In this document: positions 32,607-41,431 of the stretch, in pieces | Layout: the number at the start of each line of letters is the position of its first letter | How positions within the stretch are numbered: position 1 is the first letter of the stretch | Source: Rhizobiales bacterium 62-47 | Lineage (GTDB): Bacteria > Pseudomonadota > Alphaproteobacteria > Rhizobiales > Xanthobacteraceae | Assembly: GCA_001899255.1 (NCBI GenBank) | Contig: MKVX01000018.1 | Span: 311,150-375,149, forward strand | Direction: 5' to 3' | DNA: 64,000 bases | The notes under the pieces: model-generated | The model's database searches: none | The model's input: the letters and a program-made list of their open reading frames with translations, nothing else | Told to the model about the DNA's origin: nothing | Program-made: the position numbers and the translations under genes

Positions 32607-33638
32607 ATGAATACGAATTCATCATATTTGCCGTTGACAAGCAAAGACATAGCGAAGGCAGCGAAGGTTTCGCAGGCCACGGTCTCGCGAGTCCTATCGG
32701 GCAATACAAATGTGCAGCCCGAAACGCGCGAGCGCGTGCTCGCCGTCATCCGGGAGATGAAATACCGCCCGAACGGCATGGCGCGCGCCATGCGCACCAA
32801 CCGGACCGGAAACATCGGCGTTGTCGTCTCGCGTCTCGCCAACCCGCTCTATCCCGAGATGCTGCAGATTCTCGGTCAGGAATTGACCGAGGCTGGTCTA
32901 CGGATGGTGGTGTGGAATACCGACGAGACCGACGAGGGTGCTGCCGCGTCCGCGGTTCGCGAAAGCCTTGTTGATGGCGTCATCATGACGACGGCGACTT
33001 CGCTGTCTACGCCGCTCTATGAGGCGGTGATGATGAATGCGCCGGTCGTGCTCATCCATCGCGTCGTCGAGGGCTGGCCGTGCGATCAGGTTTCCAGCGA
33101 CAACACGCAAGGCGCGATCAGTGTCGCCGATTATGTCGTCAAGGCGGGACGCAAGCGGATCGGACTGATCGAAGGCGCTCCGCTGGCTAGCACGATCCGT
33201 GACCGCCAGAGCGCATTTCGGTCGCGTCTCACTGAACTCGGGCGTCCGCTCGATCCGTCGCTGGTCATCCGCGTTGATTCATTTTCTCATAAGACCGGCT
33301 TCGATGCTGCGTCCTACCTGCTCGATCTCGCGCAGCCGCCGGATGTGATGTTCTGCGTTAACGACGTGATCGCGCTGGGCGCGCGTGACGCCGCACGCGC
33401 GCGTGGTGTGGATGTTCCGGGTCAGCTTTGGCTAATCGGCTATGACGATATCGAGATGGCTGCGTGGCCGGCGTTCGATCTGACAACGGTTCGCCAGCCG
33501 CTCAAGCGGATGGCGCACGAAGCCGTGGCTTTGCTGCGCGATCGCGTCAGCGGCGCGAGCCTCGATCACTCAACAGTTTGCCTGCCGACCGAACTCGTTA
33601 TTCGCGGTTCGACCGCAGGACATCGCATGGATAGGTGA
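32607..33638 (+). CDS. LacI-family transcriptional regulator of the sugar operon
   Basis: LacI/GalR-family regulator of 343 residues. The N-terminal helix-turn-helix and hinge are typical (TSKDIAKAAKVSQATVSRVL, then YRPNGMARAM), and the C-terminal part (from about 65) is a periplasmic-binding-protein-like sugar-binding domain. It starts the operon and is followed 10 bases after its stop by the FAD oxidoreductase, so it is self-regulated. Its ATG lies inside a LacI-type palindrome (32608-32621), and another such site covers the promoter upstream. The effector is probably the sugar, sugar acid or an intermediate of the operon pathway. Confidence 0.92.
   Translation: MNTNSSYLPLTSKDIAKAAKVSQATVSRVLSGNTNVQPETRERVLAVIREMKYRPNGMARAMRTNRTGNIGVVVSRLANPLYPEMLQILGQELTEAGLRMVVWNTDETDEGAAASAVRESLVDGVIMTTATSLSTPLYEAVMMNAPVVLIHRVVEGWPCDQVSSDNTQGAISVADYVVKAGRKRIGLIEGAPLASTIRDRQSAFRSRLTELGRPLDPSLVIRVDSFSHKTGFDAASYLLDLAQPPDVMFCVNDVIALGARDAARARGVDVPGQLWLIGYDDIEMAAWPAFDLTTVRQPLKRMAHEAVALLRDRVSGASLDHSTVCLPTELVIRGSTAGHRMDR
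32608..32621. promoter_or_regulatory. LacI-family operator O2 over the regulator start codon
   Basis: TGAATACGAATTCA overlaps the ATG of the LacI gene. It has a central CG with TGAAT/ATTCA arms. The longer ATGAAT-N4-ATTCAT inverted repeat is at 32607-32622. Two sites at 66 bases could support looping. Confidence 0.5.
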
Positions 33639-33648
33639 AGGGTTTAGT

Positions 33649-35007
33649 ATGATGAGTACCATCACCGAAGCTGCGCGCCAGACGCCGGTGCGTAAACACG
33701 TCGATGTCCTGGTTGTTGGCGGCGGTTCGGCAGGGCTTGCGGCCGCGACATCGGCGGCGCGGCTTGGGGCCGATGTGTTGCTGGTGGAAAAGAACGGTTA
33801 CCTTGGCGGCACGCTCGCCATGGTGACGCTCGGCAGCATCTGCGGCCTTTACACCGTGACCGAAGCGGATGTGATCCCGGTGGTCAAGGGTTTCGCCGGC
33901 GAACTCATCGAGCGGATGAACGGTCTCGGTGCCGTCAAGGGGCCGATGCGCTGGCTGGAAACGGCGTCGCTTCTTTATGATCCGACTGCGATCAAACTTG
34001 TCGCCGACGATATGGTCACCGAAGCCGGCGTGCAGGTTGTCTTGCACAGTCTTGCTGTCGGGGTGGTGAAGGATGGTGCACGCATCACCGGCGTCATCTT
34101 CGAGGGACGTGACGGCCGCTGGGGCTGCACCGCCACCACGGTGATCGATTGCACCGGTGACGCAAATATTGCCTCCTTGGCAGGCGCCGGCTTTGAGCAC
34201 GATCCATCGGTGATCCAGGCGCCGACGACGATGTTCCGCTTCGGCGGCGTGGATACCGAACGTGCCACGGCGATGACGCGTGACGAACTCCGTAATCATC
34301 TCGAGAAGGCTGTTGCGGCTGGCCTGCCGTTGCCGCGCACTGCTGGTGGCATGTTCAGCCTGCGCGAAGGCGCGATGCATCTCAACATCACGCGCGTGCT
34401 GCGGGGGAATCGCTCGCCAGATCCGCTGGACACCGAGGAAGTCACCAGCGCCGAAATCGATGGGCGCCGTCAGCTCAAGATGTACCTCGAAGCGTTCCGC
34501 CGTTTCGTGCCGGGGTATGAGAACGCTTTCATTGCCGATATCGGATCCGAGATCGGGGTACGCGAGAGCAGGCGTATCCGTGGCGACTATTGGCTCACGC
34601 TCGATGATGTTCTCAATGAGGCACGCTTTACCGATTCGATTGCCTGCAGCGCCTGGCCGGTCGAGGAACATGGCGCCGGCCGCGCTACCAAGTGGGTGTT
34701 CCTGAAGCCGGGCACATTCTACGAACTGCCGTTCCGCATGATGCTGCCTGTCGGTATCGACGGCCTTTTGGTGGCGGGGCGTTGTTCGTCGGCATCGCAT
34801 GATGCGCACGCGTCGATGCGTATCGCCGCGGTCTGCATGGCGCTGGGCGAAGCGGCTGGCGTGGCCGCCGCTCAGGCAGGCAAGGGCGATATCCGCAAGA
34901 TCGATATCGGCGCTCTTCGCCGACAGCTCGAGAAGCAGGGCGCCATCGTGGGCCCGCTACCGGGCTCTTCAAGTTCAACCAAAGCCGAACAAGTGACTCC
35001 CGCATGA
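33649..35007 (+). CDS. FAD-dependent oxidoreductase (PF12831 type)
   Basis: FAD-dependent oxidoreductase, 452 residues. The dinucleotide-binding fold VLVVGGGSAGLAAATSAARLGADVLLVEK at about 20-48 is a clear GxGxxG motif, and DCTGDANIASLAG and the C-terminal HDAHASMRIAAVCMALGEAAG match the FAD_oxidored group. The role is not known; in sugar-acid operons such proteins often oxidise a hydroxyl of the substrate. ATG at 33649 is 10 bases after the LacI stop; the gene ends with ATGA overlap into the dehydratase. Confidence 0.85.
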   Translation: MMSTITEAARQTPVRKHVDVLVVGGGSAGLAAATSAARLGADVLLVEKNGYLGGTLAMVTLGSICGLYTVTEADVIPVVKGFAGELIERMNGLGAVKGPMRWLETASLLYDPTAIKLVADDMVTEAGVQVVLHSLAVGVVKDGARITGVIFEGRDGRWGCTATTVIDCTGDANIASLAGAGFEHDPSVIQAPTTMFRFGGVDTERATAMTRDELRNHLEKAVAAGLPLPRTAGGMFSLREGAMHLNITRVLRGNRSPDPLDTEEVTSAEIDGRRQLKMYLEAFRRFVPGYENAFIADIGSEIGVRESRRIRGDYWLTLDDVLNEARFTDSIACSAWPVEEHGAGRATKWVFLKPGTFYELPFRMMLPVGIDGLLVAGRCSSASHDAHASMRIAAVCMALGEAAGVAAAQAGKGDIRKIDIGALRRQLEKQGAIVGPLPGSSSSTKAEQVTPA

Positions 35008-36716
35008 CCAAGCGCGACTATCGATCCAATTTCGAACCGGGAACCACGCGCTGGGCGATCCGTCGCGCTCAATGGCGCGCGCTCGGTCTGACCGACGAGG
35101 ATATGCAGAAGCCGAAGATCGCGGTGATCAACTCATCCTCCGAGATTTCGATCTGCTTCAGCCACCTCGACGAGGTCGCCCGGATCGTCAAGGAGGGTAT
35201 TCGCGAAGCGGGTGGCCTGCCGTTCGAGATCAAGACCACGGCGCCAAGTGATTTCATCACGGGAGCGGGTCGCGGTGGGCGTTATCTGATGCCGTCTCGC
35301 GATCTGCTGGTGAACGATATCGAGGTTGCGGTCGAGGGTGCAGTGCTTGACGGCATGGTGTGTCTGTCGAGCTGCGACAAGACGGCACCCGCGCATCTGA
35401 TGGCGGCAGCGCGGCTCAATATCCCGAGCATTCTGGTGATCGGCGGCTATCAGGCATGCGGACGGTTGCATAACAAACCGGTCGATATCGAAGACGTATT
35501 CGAATCTGTCGGTGAATTGGCGACCGGCCATATCACGACTAAAGATATCGAGGACATGTGCGAGGTTGCCGTCCTCAGCCCGGGTGTGTGCGCAGGCATG
35601 GGCACGGCTAACACGATGCACATTATGGCGGAAGCGCTGGGCATGACGTTGCCTGGTAGTGCGCCAGTTGCGGCGTCAGGTCAGCGCATGCGTGATTTCG
35701 CTCGCGAAGCGGGTCGTCGCGTTGTGTCGCTTGTCAACGAGAACCTGCGCCCGCGCGATATCATGACGCCAGCCGCGTTCTCAAACGCAATGGCGGTTGG
35801 TCTTGCGGTTAGCGGTTCGATCAACATGCTGCGTCATCTTCAGGCTGTCGCGTCCGAAGGCGAGATCGACGCCAATGTTTACGACCTCATCCATCAGCTC
35901 GGCCAGAAGGTGCCGTTGCTGTGCGCGATCAAACCGAACGGCAGTGGACGCATCGATGAACTTGAGGCGTCGGGCGGCGCGCGCGCCGTGATGAAACAGC
36001 TCGAGTCACTGTTGCATCGTGATGTGATGACCGTGACTGGGCGGACCGTCGGCGAGAATCTTGCCGATGTGACGGTCGGCGATGGCGTCATCGGAAGCCT
36101 CGATCAGCCGGTTCGGTCGGGTCCTTCGGTCGTCATTCTGAGGGGCTCGCTGGCGCCGCAAGGCTCGATCATGAAGCTCGGCACCGGCAAGGCTGCGGCG
36201 TTCCGTGGTCAGTGCAGGGTGTTCGAATCGCAGGAAGATGCGATGGCGGCGCTGGCGCGCCGCGAGATCAAGGGCGGCGAAGTCATCGTTCTGCGCGGCC
36301 TTGGCGCGCGTGGGGGCCCAGGCGTCGCGTCCGCGTCGTGGTTCGTTGCGGCGGTGAATGGTGCACATCTCGGCGAGGAAATCGCCGTGATTACCGACGG
36401 GCAGCTCTCGGGTCTCAATCGCGGTTTCACCATCGGACAGGTGATGCCGGAAGCCGCTGATGGCGGTCCAATCGCGCTTGTGCGCGACGGCGACACCGTC
36501 GCGATTAACGTCGAGGCGCGCACGATTGATATCGAACTAAGCGAAAGCGAGCTGGAGCACCGGCGTGCGGCGATGCCCGCGTTTGTGCCAAATGAGAAGG
36601 CGGGCTGGCTCGCGATCTATCAGGACCGCGTACAGCCGCTGACACAGGGCGGAACCTTGAAGCCCGGCGCGCGAATGGATCAATCGGCCACGGCCCAAAA
36701 GCAAAAATCGCCATAA
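35004..36716 (+). CDS. IlvD/Edd-family sugar-acid dehydratase
   Basis: Dehydratase of 570 residues in the IlvD/Edd family, which removes water from dihydroxy acids or sugar acids to give 2-keto-3-deoxy acids. Iron-sulfur and metal motifs are visible: LSSCDKTAPAHLMAA near 110-125 (the CDK cysteine) and GVCAGMGTANTMHIMAEALG near 193-212. An active-site region GGHP-like segment and a C-terminal barrel follow. The start overlaps the oxidoreductase stop by 4 bases. It could be a xylonate, arabonate or other aldonate dehydratase or a branched-chain dehydratase; the operon context favours a sugar acid. Confidence 0.88.
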   Translation: MTKRDYRSNFEPGTTRWAIRRAQWRALGLTDEDMQKPKIAVINSSSEISICFSHLDEVARIVKEGIREAGGLPFEIKTTAPSDFITGAGRGGRYLMPSRDLLVNDIEVAVEGAVLDGMVCLSSCDKTAPAHLMAAARLNIPSILVIGGYQACGRLHNKPVDIEDVFESVGELATGHITTKDIEDMCEVAVLSPGVCAGMGTANTMHIMAEALGMTLPGSAPVAASGQRMRDFAREAGRRVVSLVNENLRPRDIMTPAAFSNAMAVGLAVSGSINMLRHLQAVASEGEIDANVYDLIHQLGQKVPLLCAIKPNGSGRIDELEASGGARAVMKQLESLLHRDVMTVTGRTVGENLADVTVGDGVIGSLDQPVRSGPSVVILRGSLAPQGSIMKLGTGKAAAFRGQCRVFESQEDAMAALARREIKGGEVIVLRGLGARGGPGVASASWFVAAVNGAHLGEEIAVITDGQLSGLNRGFTIGQVMPEAADGGPIALVRDGDTVAINVEARTIDIELSESELEHRRAAMPAFVPNEKAGWLAIYQDRVQPLTQGGTLKPGARMDQSATAQKQKSP

Positions 36717-36755
36717 GCGACCAACCAGTTTGTCTCGAACCAATGGAGTGAGGAA

Positions 36756-38060
36756 ATGAATGTAACACGTGCAGAATTTCTGAAGCTTGCGCTCGGTGCT
36801 GGAGCAGGTGCGGCGCTTGGCATGCCTCTCAAGGCGTTCGCGGCCGGTCTCACCGGTACAATCAGCTATCTGACCTATGAATCGCTGCCGACCACCAAGA
36901 AGGTAACCGGCGATCTGATCGCTGCGCTCGAAGCGGCGAACCCCGGCCTGAAGATCAATCCGCTGTTCACGTCGCCGGAAGCCGTGCGCAAGCAGGTGGC
37001 CTCCATGCTACAGAGCGGCACGGCGCCCGATATCGTCAATCTCGATATTGAAGACGCCACGCTGTACGCCAACTCCAAATTGCTCGAGCCGGTGTCGGAT
37101 GTCGTTAGCGGCATCAAGAATCTGCCGGATCGCTGGCGCGCGCGGATCGACGGCCAGGACTACTTCGTCCCAATGGGCGTGAAGTTCACCTACAGTTGGT
37201 ATCGTTCGGACCTATTCGAAAAGGCTGGTTTGCAGCCGCCGAAGACCTGGAGCGAATTCGAAGCCGCGGCGAAGAAGCTGAGCGGCGGCGGTCAGTACGG
37301 TTACGTCGTCAGCTCGAACGAAACCGGCGATAACCCGGTATCGTCGCTATTCAGCTACGCCTTCTCCAACGGCGTGAGTTTTGTCGATGACGACGGCAAC
37401 GTCGTGTTCGATCAGAAGGACAACAAGGCAGCATTGGCCGAGACGCTCGCGTTTATCGCGCGGATGTCGAAGTTCTCACCGAGCGGCACCAATTTCGGCT
37501 GGGGCGAGATCATCAACTCGTTTGCCTCGGGCAAGGTGGCCATGGCCGACTACATCGGCTCGCGTCTTTACGCGGTGACGGCCCAGAACAATCCGCAGCT
37601 TGCCGAAGTGACCAAGCCGATGTTGCAGCCCTACGGCAAGGCGGCGGCCAATCGTCTTTCGGCCGAGGGATTCATGGTGTTCCAGGGCTCGAAGAACAAG
37701 GATGTCGCGAAGCAGATCATCACCTATTTGCGCGAAGGTCAGCGCTACTTCGACTACCTGTGGTCGATCCCGCTCCACGTTCTGCCGACCACCAAGGAAG
37801 ATTTCCTCGGTGGCTACCGGAAGAATGAATTCGTCCAGAAACATCAGGATATCGTCAAGGTGATCGACACCGCCTGGGATCAGGCGCGCAACCCGGTTTA
37901 TGACCTGCATGGCAAGAAGCCGGTCTGGCAGCGCGCCAAGATCTACACCAGCACCGTCTACAACAAGATGCTGGCGAGCGTGGTGCAGGGTGGCACTGAT
38001 CCGGCTGCAGCAATCGATCAGGCAGCGAAGGCTGCCCGGTCATTGGTCAAGAACGCCTGA
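36756..38060 (+). CDS. Sugar-type ABC importer, periplasmic binding protein
   Basis: Extracellular solute-binding protein family 1, 434 residues. A Sec-like signal (LALGAGAGAALGMPLKAFAAG) is cleaved around residue 30; the twin-arginine pair is missing. The mature protein starts with a periplasmic-binding strand and is of normal size for sugar or sugar-alcohol binding proteins such as UgpB/MalE. It is followed 8 bases downstream by two permease genes and, further along, a UgpC-type ATPase. Confidence 0.9.
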   Translation: MNVTRAEFLKLALGAGAGAALGMPLKAFAAGLTGTISYLTYESLPTTKKVTGDLIAALEAANPGLKINPLFTSPEAVRKQVASMLQSGTAPDIVNLDIEDATLYANSKLLEPVSDVVSGIKNLPDRWRARIDGQDYFVPMGVKFTYSWYRSDLFEKAGLQPPKTWSEFEAAAKKLSGGGQYGYVVSSNETGDNPVSSLFSYAFSNGVSFVDDDGNVVFDQKDNKAALAETLAFIARMSKFSPSGTNFGWGEIINSFASGKVAMADYIGSRLYAVTAQNNPQLAEVTKPMLQPYGKAAANRLSAEGFMVFQGSKNKDVAKQIITYLREGQRYFDYLWSIPLHVLPTTKEDFLGGYRKNEFVQKHQDIVKVIDTAWDQARNPVYDLHGKKPVWQRAKIYTSTVYNKMLASVVQGGTDPAAAIDQAAKAARSLVKNA

Positions 38061-38068
38061 GCGGACGG

Positions 38069-38968
38069 ATGTCGACCGTGACGGGAGCGAACACACTTCG
38101 CAGGCTGGATTTTTCGGGCATCGCTTTGCTGCTCGTGGCCAGCCTGTTCATTGCGGTGATGATCGTCCCCGTCACTTGGGCGATCGTTCTTGGCTTCACC
38201 AACAGTGGGCCGTTTCAGGCCCACATGACCTTCGCCGGGCTCGACAATTATCGCGAGATATTGGGCGACCCGGCGTTCTGGCGCGCGCTGTTGATCGGAA
38301 CGATCTACGCGGTGATCTCGACCGTGCTGGAAGTCGTGCTGGGTGTCGGCATTGCCATCCTGATTTTCCGGCATGGCAGCCCGTTCGTCACCAGCTTCGC
38401 GCTCATGCCTTACATGATTCCGACAGTGACGACGGCGCTGGTGTGGCGCTGGATGACAGACAGCCTGAACGGCATCTTCAATCAGCTCATGGTGCAATCC
38501 GGGCTAGTTGGCTCGGCAGTCGAATTCACCAGCACCGGCGCTCTCGCGATGTCGCTGGTTACAGCGGCGAGCGTCTGGCAGTTCACGCCATTCGTTATTC
38601 TGGTGATCCTCGCCAATCTCGGCACGATCTCGCCGAGCGTCTATGAGGCGGCCCGTGTCGATGGCGTGACCTGGTGGCAGGAATTGATCTACATCACCAT
38701 TCCGATGCTGCGGGCGCCGATCCTGCTCGTGATTTTGTTGCGCGGCATCTGGATGTTCAATCGCTTCGACATCATCTGGCTGCTGACGTCCGGCGGGCCT
38801 ATCGGAGGCACCACGACGCTGCCGCTCTATGCCTACGTCCAGGCGTTCGGCAACAACAACTATGGTGTTGGCGGCGCGGCCTCGACCGTAATTTTCATGA
38901 TCCTTCTGGTGTTCGGCATCGTCTACATCCGTGCGTTCCATCCCGAGAAGGAGGTCGCCCGTGGCTGA
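38069..38968 (+). CDS. Sugar ABC transporter permease (MalF/UgpA type)
   Basis: Inner-membrane permease of 299 residues with about six helices. The EAA loop that contacts the ATPase is in place: YEAARVDGVTWWQELIYITIPML near residue 195. The start follows the binding-protein stop by 8 bases. It overlaps the next permease start by 8 bases. Confidence 0.92.
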   Translation: MSTVTGANTLRRLDFSGIALLLVASLFIAVMIVPVTWAIVLGFTNSGPFQAHMTFAGLDNYREILGDPAFWRALLIGTIYAVISTVLEVVLGVGIAILIFRHGSPFVTSFALMPYMIPTVTTALVWRWMTDSLNGIFNQLMVQSGLVGSAVEFTSTGALAMSLVTAASVWQFTPFVILVILANLGTISPSVYEAARVDGVTWWQELIYITIPMLRAPILLVILLRGIWMFNRFDIIWLLTSGGPIGGTTTLPLYAYVQAFGNNNYGVGGAASTVIFMILLVFGIVYIRAFHPEKEVARG

Positions 38969-39779
38969 ACGACGCTCCGCATTGCCGAAGATCCTGATCG
39001 CGGTCTATCTGATCCCGGTTCTCTTTCCCTTCTACTGGATGCTGAAATCCGCGCTGGAAACGCCGGCGGATGTCTACAAGCCGCGCTTGTGGCTTGGCAG
39101 TTTCACGCTTGAGAATTTCGATACGCTTCTCAGGACGACGAACTTCCTTGTCACCGCATCGAACAGTCTCAAGGCGGCGCTAATCAGCAGCGTGATCGTG
39201 GTGGTGTGCAGCGGCCTTGGCGGCTACGCGCTGGCGCGCACGAACATTCCGCGCAAGGCGTTGATCGCGCAGATTGTGCTGTTCTCTTACATGTTTCCCG
39301 AAGTTCTGCTCGGAATTCCGTTCTTTGCTTTGTTCCAGAAGCTTGGCCTTCTGAACTCGATCTGGGGCCTTGCAATTGCGCATGTGACGCTGAGTCTGCC
39401 GTTCGGCCTCTGGCTGATGTGGCAGTTCTATCAGGCGTTGCCGAAATCTTATGAAGAGGCCGCTGAGATTGACGGGGCCAGCAAGTTCCAGACGTTCCTT
39501 CTGGTGATGGTGCCGCTGTCGATTCCCGCGCTCACCGCGGTTTTCATCTTCGCGTTTGCTGCGTCATGGAACGACTTCGTTCTCGGTTTGATGCTGATCC
39601 GGGATGACCAGAAGTTCACGCTGCCGATCGCGATGAGCCTGTTCGTGCAGCAGATGGAGTTGAACTGGGCGGTGATTCAGGCCGCCAACTTCCTGCTCGC
39701 GCTCCCGGGTCTCCTGCTTGTGCTGTTCGGGCGCAAATATCTGGTGCGTGGTTTCCAGACCAGCGGTCTTGCGAACTAA
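38961..39779 (+). CDS. Sugar ABC transporter permease (MalG/UgpE type)
   Basis: Second permease, 272 residues. The EAA motif is YEEAAEIDGASKFQTFLLVMVPL. GTG at 38961 is preceded by AAGGAGG; a start further upstream would lie inside the first permease. It forms a heterodimer with the previous protein. Confidence 0.92.
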   Translation: MAERRSALPKILIAVYLIPVLFPFYWMLKSALETPADVYKPRLWLGSFTLENFDTLLRTTNFLVTASNSLKAALISSVIVVVCSGLGGYALARTNIPRKALIAQIVLFSYMFPEVLLGIPFFALFQKLGLLNSIWGLAIAHVTLSLPFGLWLMWQFYQALPKSYEEAAEIDGASKFQTFLLVMVPLSIPALTAVFIFAFAASWNDFVLGLMLIRDDQKFTLPIAMSLFVQQMELNWAVIQAANFLLALPGLLLVLFGRKYLVRGFQTSGLAN

Positions 39780-39790
39780 GAGTGAAAGAG

Positions 39791-41413
39791 ATGCATAAGG
39801 CATACGACTATATTGTCATCGGCGCCGGATCGGCTGGCTGCGTTCTGGCCGATCGATTGTCGGCGAGCGGCGAGTATTCAGTGTTGTTGCTCGAGGCGGG
39901 GGGCAAGGATCGGAATATCTGGATCCATGTGCCGCTCGGTTACGGTCGGACTTTCTTCAATCCGACCGTGAACTGGATGTTCGAGACCGAGCCGCAGCCG
40001 GGGCTCAATGGTCGTCGCATCGCGCAGCCGCGCGGGAAGGGACTTGGCGGATCAAGTTCGATCAACGGTCTGCTCTATGTCCGCGGTCAGCGCGAGGACT
40101 ATGATGGTTGGCGCGATCTCGGCAATCGCGGCTGGGGCTATGACGATGTGCTGCCGATGTTCAAGCGCAGCGAGGACCAGCAGCGCGGCGCAAATCCGTG
40201 GCACGGCACTGGCGGTCCGTTGCCTGTCACCGATCTTCCGGAAAAGCATCCGATCTCCGAGGCCTTCATCGCCGCAGGCGTAAAAGCAGGATTACCTCAC
40301 AACCCTGATTTCAATGGCGAGCGTCAGGAAGGCGTCGGCCCGTTTCAGGCGACCGCCAAGCGCGGGCTGCGCTATAGCACCGCGAAGGCATTTCTTCGAC
40401 GTGCGCTGAAACGTCCGAATCTCGATCTGCTGATGCGGGCGCAGGTCACAAGGATTCTGTTCGATGGTGTCCGCGCATCGGGCGTGGCTTTCGTTCAGGA
40501 CGGCAAGGCGACGGAGGTCTCCGCTCGTCGCGAGATCATCCTGTCGGCCGGGGCAATCCAGTCGCCGCATATTCTGCAGTTGTCAGGGATCGGCCCCGGC
40601 GGGCTCCTTAGCCAGTATGGCATCCCTGTCGTCAAGGATTTGCCGGGCGTTGGCGAAAACCTGCAGGACCACGTGCAGGCGCGGTTCATCTTTGAAACAA
40701 AAAAGAAGATCACGCTCAACGACGATATGGCGAATCCACTACGTCAGATACGCATGGGCCTGAACTATATGCTTACCCGCAAGGGGCCGCTGGGTTGGTG
40801 GGCTGGAATTGCTGGCGCCTTCATCAAGACGCGCCCCGATCTCGACCGGCCTGACATCCAGTTCCATCTCTATCCATTCAGCACGGACCGCAAGGACAAG
40901 CCGGTGCTGCATCCGTTCTCGGCGTTCACGCTGACGGTGTGTCAGGTGCGACCATATTCGCGCGGGTACGTTCGGATAAAGAGCTCTGACCCGTTGGTGC
41001 CGCCGGCTATTTCCCCGAACTATCTCAGCGATCCGCGCGACGCGAAAGTGCTCGCCGCCGGCATGCAGATGGCGAAGAAGGTTGCCGCCGCGGAGCCGTT
41101 GGCCAGCATGATCAAATCGGAGAAAGAGCCCGGGCCGTCTGTGCGCAGCGACGAAGACTTGCTGTCGTTCCTCCGCGCTAAGGCGATGTCGGTCTATCAC
41201 CCGGTCGGAACATGCCGGATGGGCCACGACGAAAACGCGGTCGTCGATGACGAGTTGAAGGTGCATGGGGTGTTCGGACTGCGTGTCGTGGATGCATCGA
41301 TCATGCCGACGCTCATATCAGGCAACACCAACGCGCCCTCGATCATGATCGGGGAGAAGGGGGCGGAACTGGTGTTGCGCGATGCTTCGCTGCGAAACTC
41401 GCAGGCTGCTTGA
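39791..41413 (+). CDS. GMC-family FAD-dependent oxidoreductase
   Basis: Glucose-methanol-choline oxidoreductase of about 540 residues. FAD-binding IVIGAGSAGCVLADRL near the N-terminus, the GMC signature GLGGSSSINGLLYVRGQREDYD, the active-site YHPVGTCRMG, and the C-terminal GNTNAPSIMIGEKGAE are all present. It oxidises an alcohol or sugar hydroxyl to a carbonyl or lactone with a quinone or oxygen acceptor. ATG at 39791 is used; GTG at 39782 would add three residues. The similarity is to alcohol/choline-dehydrogenase types; operon position suggests a sugar or polyol substrate. Confidence 0.9.
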   Translation: MHKAYDYIVIGAGSAGCVLADRLSASGEYSVLLLEAGGKDRNIWIHVPLGYGRTFFNPTVNWMFETEPQPGLNGRRIAQPRGKGLGGSSSINGLLYVRGQREDYDGWRDLGNRGWGYDDVLPMFKRSEDQQRGANPWHGTGGPLPVTDLPEKHPISEAFIAAGVKAGLPHNPDFNGERQEGVGPFQATAKRGLRYSTAKAFLRRALKRPNLDLLMRAQVTRILFDGVRASGVAFVQDGKATEVSARREIILSAGAIQSPHILQLSGIGPGGLLSQYGIPVVKDLPGVGENLQDHVQARFIFETKKKITLNDDMANPLRQIRMGLNYMLTRKGPLGWWAGIAGAFIKTRPDLDRPDIQFHLYPFSTDRKDKPVLHPFSAFTLTVCQVRPYSRGYVRIKSSDPLVPPAISPNYLSDPRDAKVLAAGMQMAKKVAAAEPLASMIKSEKEPGPSVRSDEDLLSFLRAKAMSVYHPVGTCRMGHDENAVVDDELKVHGVFGLRVVDASIMPTLISGNTNAPSIMIGEKGAELVLRDASLRNSQAA

Positions 41414-41431
41414 GATTAGAGGGGGTTGATC

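Noticed and set aside
33598-34809. 403-codon minus-strand frame opposite the FAD oxidoreductase
   Set aside because: Histidine- and arginine-rich antisense shadow; the plus frame has the FAD motif and operon spacing.
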